In this document: in pieces, positions 63,515 to 64,000 of the stretch
How the letters are laid out: every line of letters begins with the position of its first letter
How positions within the stretch are numbered: position 1 is the first letter of the stretch
NCBI GenBank assembly: GCA_017302795.1
Contig: JAFLCB010000001.1
Span: 186,001-250,000, forward strand
Length of the DNA stretch: 64,000 nt
From: Deltaproteobacteria bacterium
Lineage (GTDB): Bacteria > Bdellovibrionota > Bdellovibrionia > Bdellovibrionales > JAMPXM01
Direction: 5' to 3'
Made by a program: the position numbers and the translations under genes
Notes under the pieces: model-generated
Told to the model about the DNA's origin: nothing
The model's database searches: none
The model's input: the letters and a program-made list of their open reading frames with translations, nothing else

Positions 63515-64000
63515 TGACAACAAGGGGTGCGGCAGGACAGCAGAATGACATTCCACTTTCAGCAGCGTTACTTGCGCTGATTGGGGTGAGTTTTGCGTAC
63601 TTTTATCTGACCTATTTGAGACTTCATCCTGGAGTCATGGAAATCGCCATACAGCAGTTGGAAAAAAACGTAGGATTTGTTTGGCTCACGCTGCTGTCCT
63701 TAATGGTGAATACGGCAGCACTTTCTCTTTTCATCAAACGCTCGGTAAAACTTGAGCGTCAGGGAAGCAAGCTTGCTGTACTTGAGGGGAAATCAAAGTC
63801 GCCCAAATTTGAGCGCATATCTGCACTATCATTGCTCCTCGCTTTCGGCTCTTATTTTGTCGTGCATAGTTATGTCGTTCACGTTGTGATCCCAGGAATT
63901 CCAGAGGTCGCCCAGCTCGCAGCCCAATACTATGTTCTCGAAATACTAAGTTCAAATATTGCGATCACTGCTGGACTCGTGAGCCGCTTTATTTTTAGTG
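63514..64000 (+). CDS. Multi-pass membrane protein, N-terminal part (cut by window edge)
   Basis: At least 162 residues in frame and open at the window edge. Predicted helices lie at about residues 14-32 (LSAALLALIGVSFAYFYLTY), 50-70 (VGFVWLTLLSLMVNTAALSL), 100-118 (ISALSLLLAFGSYFVVHSYV) and near 137-158. Between helices 2 and 3 is a basic loop (KRSVKLERQGSKLAV). The start overlaps the previous stop. It could be the N-terminal membrane domain of a coupling ATPase or other transfer protein; more sequence is needed to say. Confidence 0.5.
   Translation, partial: MTTRGAAGQQNDIPLSAALLALIGVSFAYFYLTYLRLHPGVMEIAIQQLEKNVGFVWLTLLSLMVNTAALSLFIKRSVKLERQGSKLAVLEGKSKSPKFERISALSLLLAFGSYFVVHSYVVHVVIPGIPEVAQLAAQYYVLEILSSNIAITAGLVSRFIFS

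Noticed and set aside
1-64000. CRISPR arrays, insertion sequences and rRNA genes
   Set aside because: I saw no regularly spaced 25-40-bp repeats with unique spacers, no transposase and no rRNA segments anywhere in the window.

Overview
The window looks like the chromosome of a predatory or free-living member of the Bdellovibrionota (Bdellovibrio and relatives). This is inferred from the character of the proteins and from the rpsU-yqeY-dnaG macromolecular-synthesis gene order; no 16S rRNA gene is present to prove it. Bases 1-5186 are ordinary core chromosome: start of dnaG, yqeY, rpsU, tadA, a VOC protein, a broken TauE/SafE-type permease gene, serS, and a tRNA-Ser(GGA) gene at 5097-5186.

From the 3' end of the tRNA to the right edge, the content is that of an integrated mobile element, probably an integrative conjugative element using the tRNA-Ser gene as attachment site. 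The integrase, relaxase and second attachment site are not in the window. The left end (5187-8321) carries an att-like repeat structure, an XRE repressor with a TTCCA/TGGAA operator array, ardA antirestriction, small unknown proteins and two long structured non-coding stretches.

Bases 8389-43900 are a dense heavy-metal island: a Zn/Cd/Pb-type P1B ATPase operon (8748-12184), a CzcCBA-like RND operon with a shortened adaptor (12963-17949), an AbiEii-like toxin gene pair (18821-20668), a second RND operon with no recognisable adaptor (21033-26371), a CsoR-controlled periplasmic copper and c-type cytochrome operon ending in a copA-type ATPase (27304-34484), and a Cus-type silver/copper RND operon (35477-41226) running into a P2-type cation ATPase. 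Three CsoR/RcnR-family repressors sit at divergent junctions, and two clear palindromic CsoR-type operators are visible.

Bases 43871-53256 are an unexpected energy/central-metabolism cargo read in the same direction: MBL-fold RNase-like protein, ATP-binding protein, PPK2, MgtC/DUF4010 membrane protein, PfkB kinase, PEP synthase, D-lactate dehydrogenase and a DUF305 membrane protein. A reverse-oriented periplasmic metal set (cupredoxin, MerT-like, MerP-like) and an ECF sigma factor with a membrane partner follow.

The most novel part is 56272-62313. A possible precursor polypeptide, an HExxH enzyme resembling RiPP peptide beta-hydroxylases, an orphan family-5 peptide-binding protein, a membrane histidine kinase and an NtrC-type sigma-54 response regulator form one operon. 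It is preceded by three copies of a 15-bp repeat spaced exactly 42 bp apart and by a well-formed sigma-54 promoter. The same triple repeat and a second sigma-54 promoter precede the operon of small genes starting at 62369, which leads into a membrane protein cut by the window edge. I propose a self-activating, peptide-sensing circuit that controls the mobile element, analogous in logic to pheromone-induced conjugation. This is inference and needs testing.
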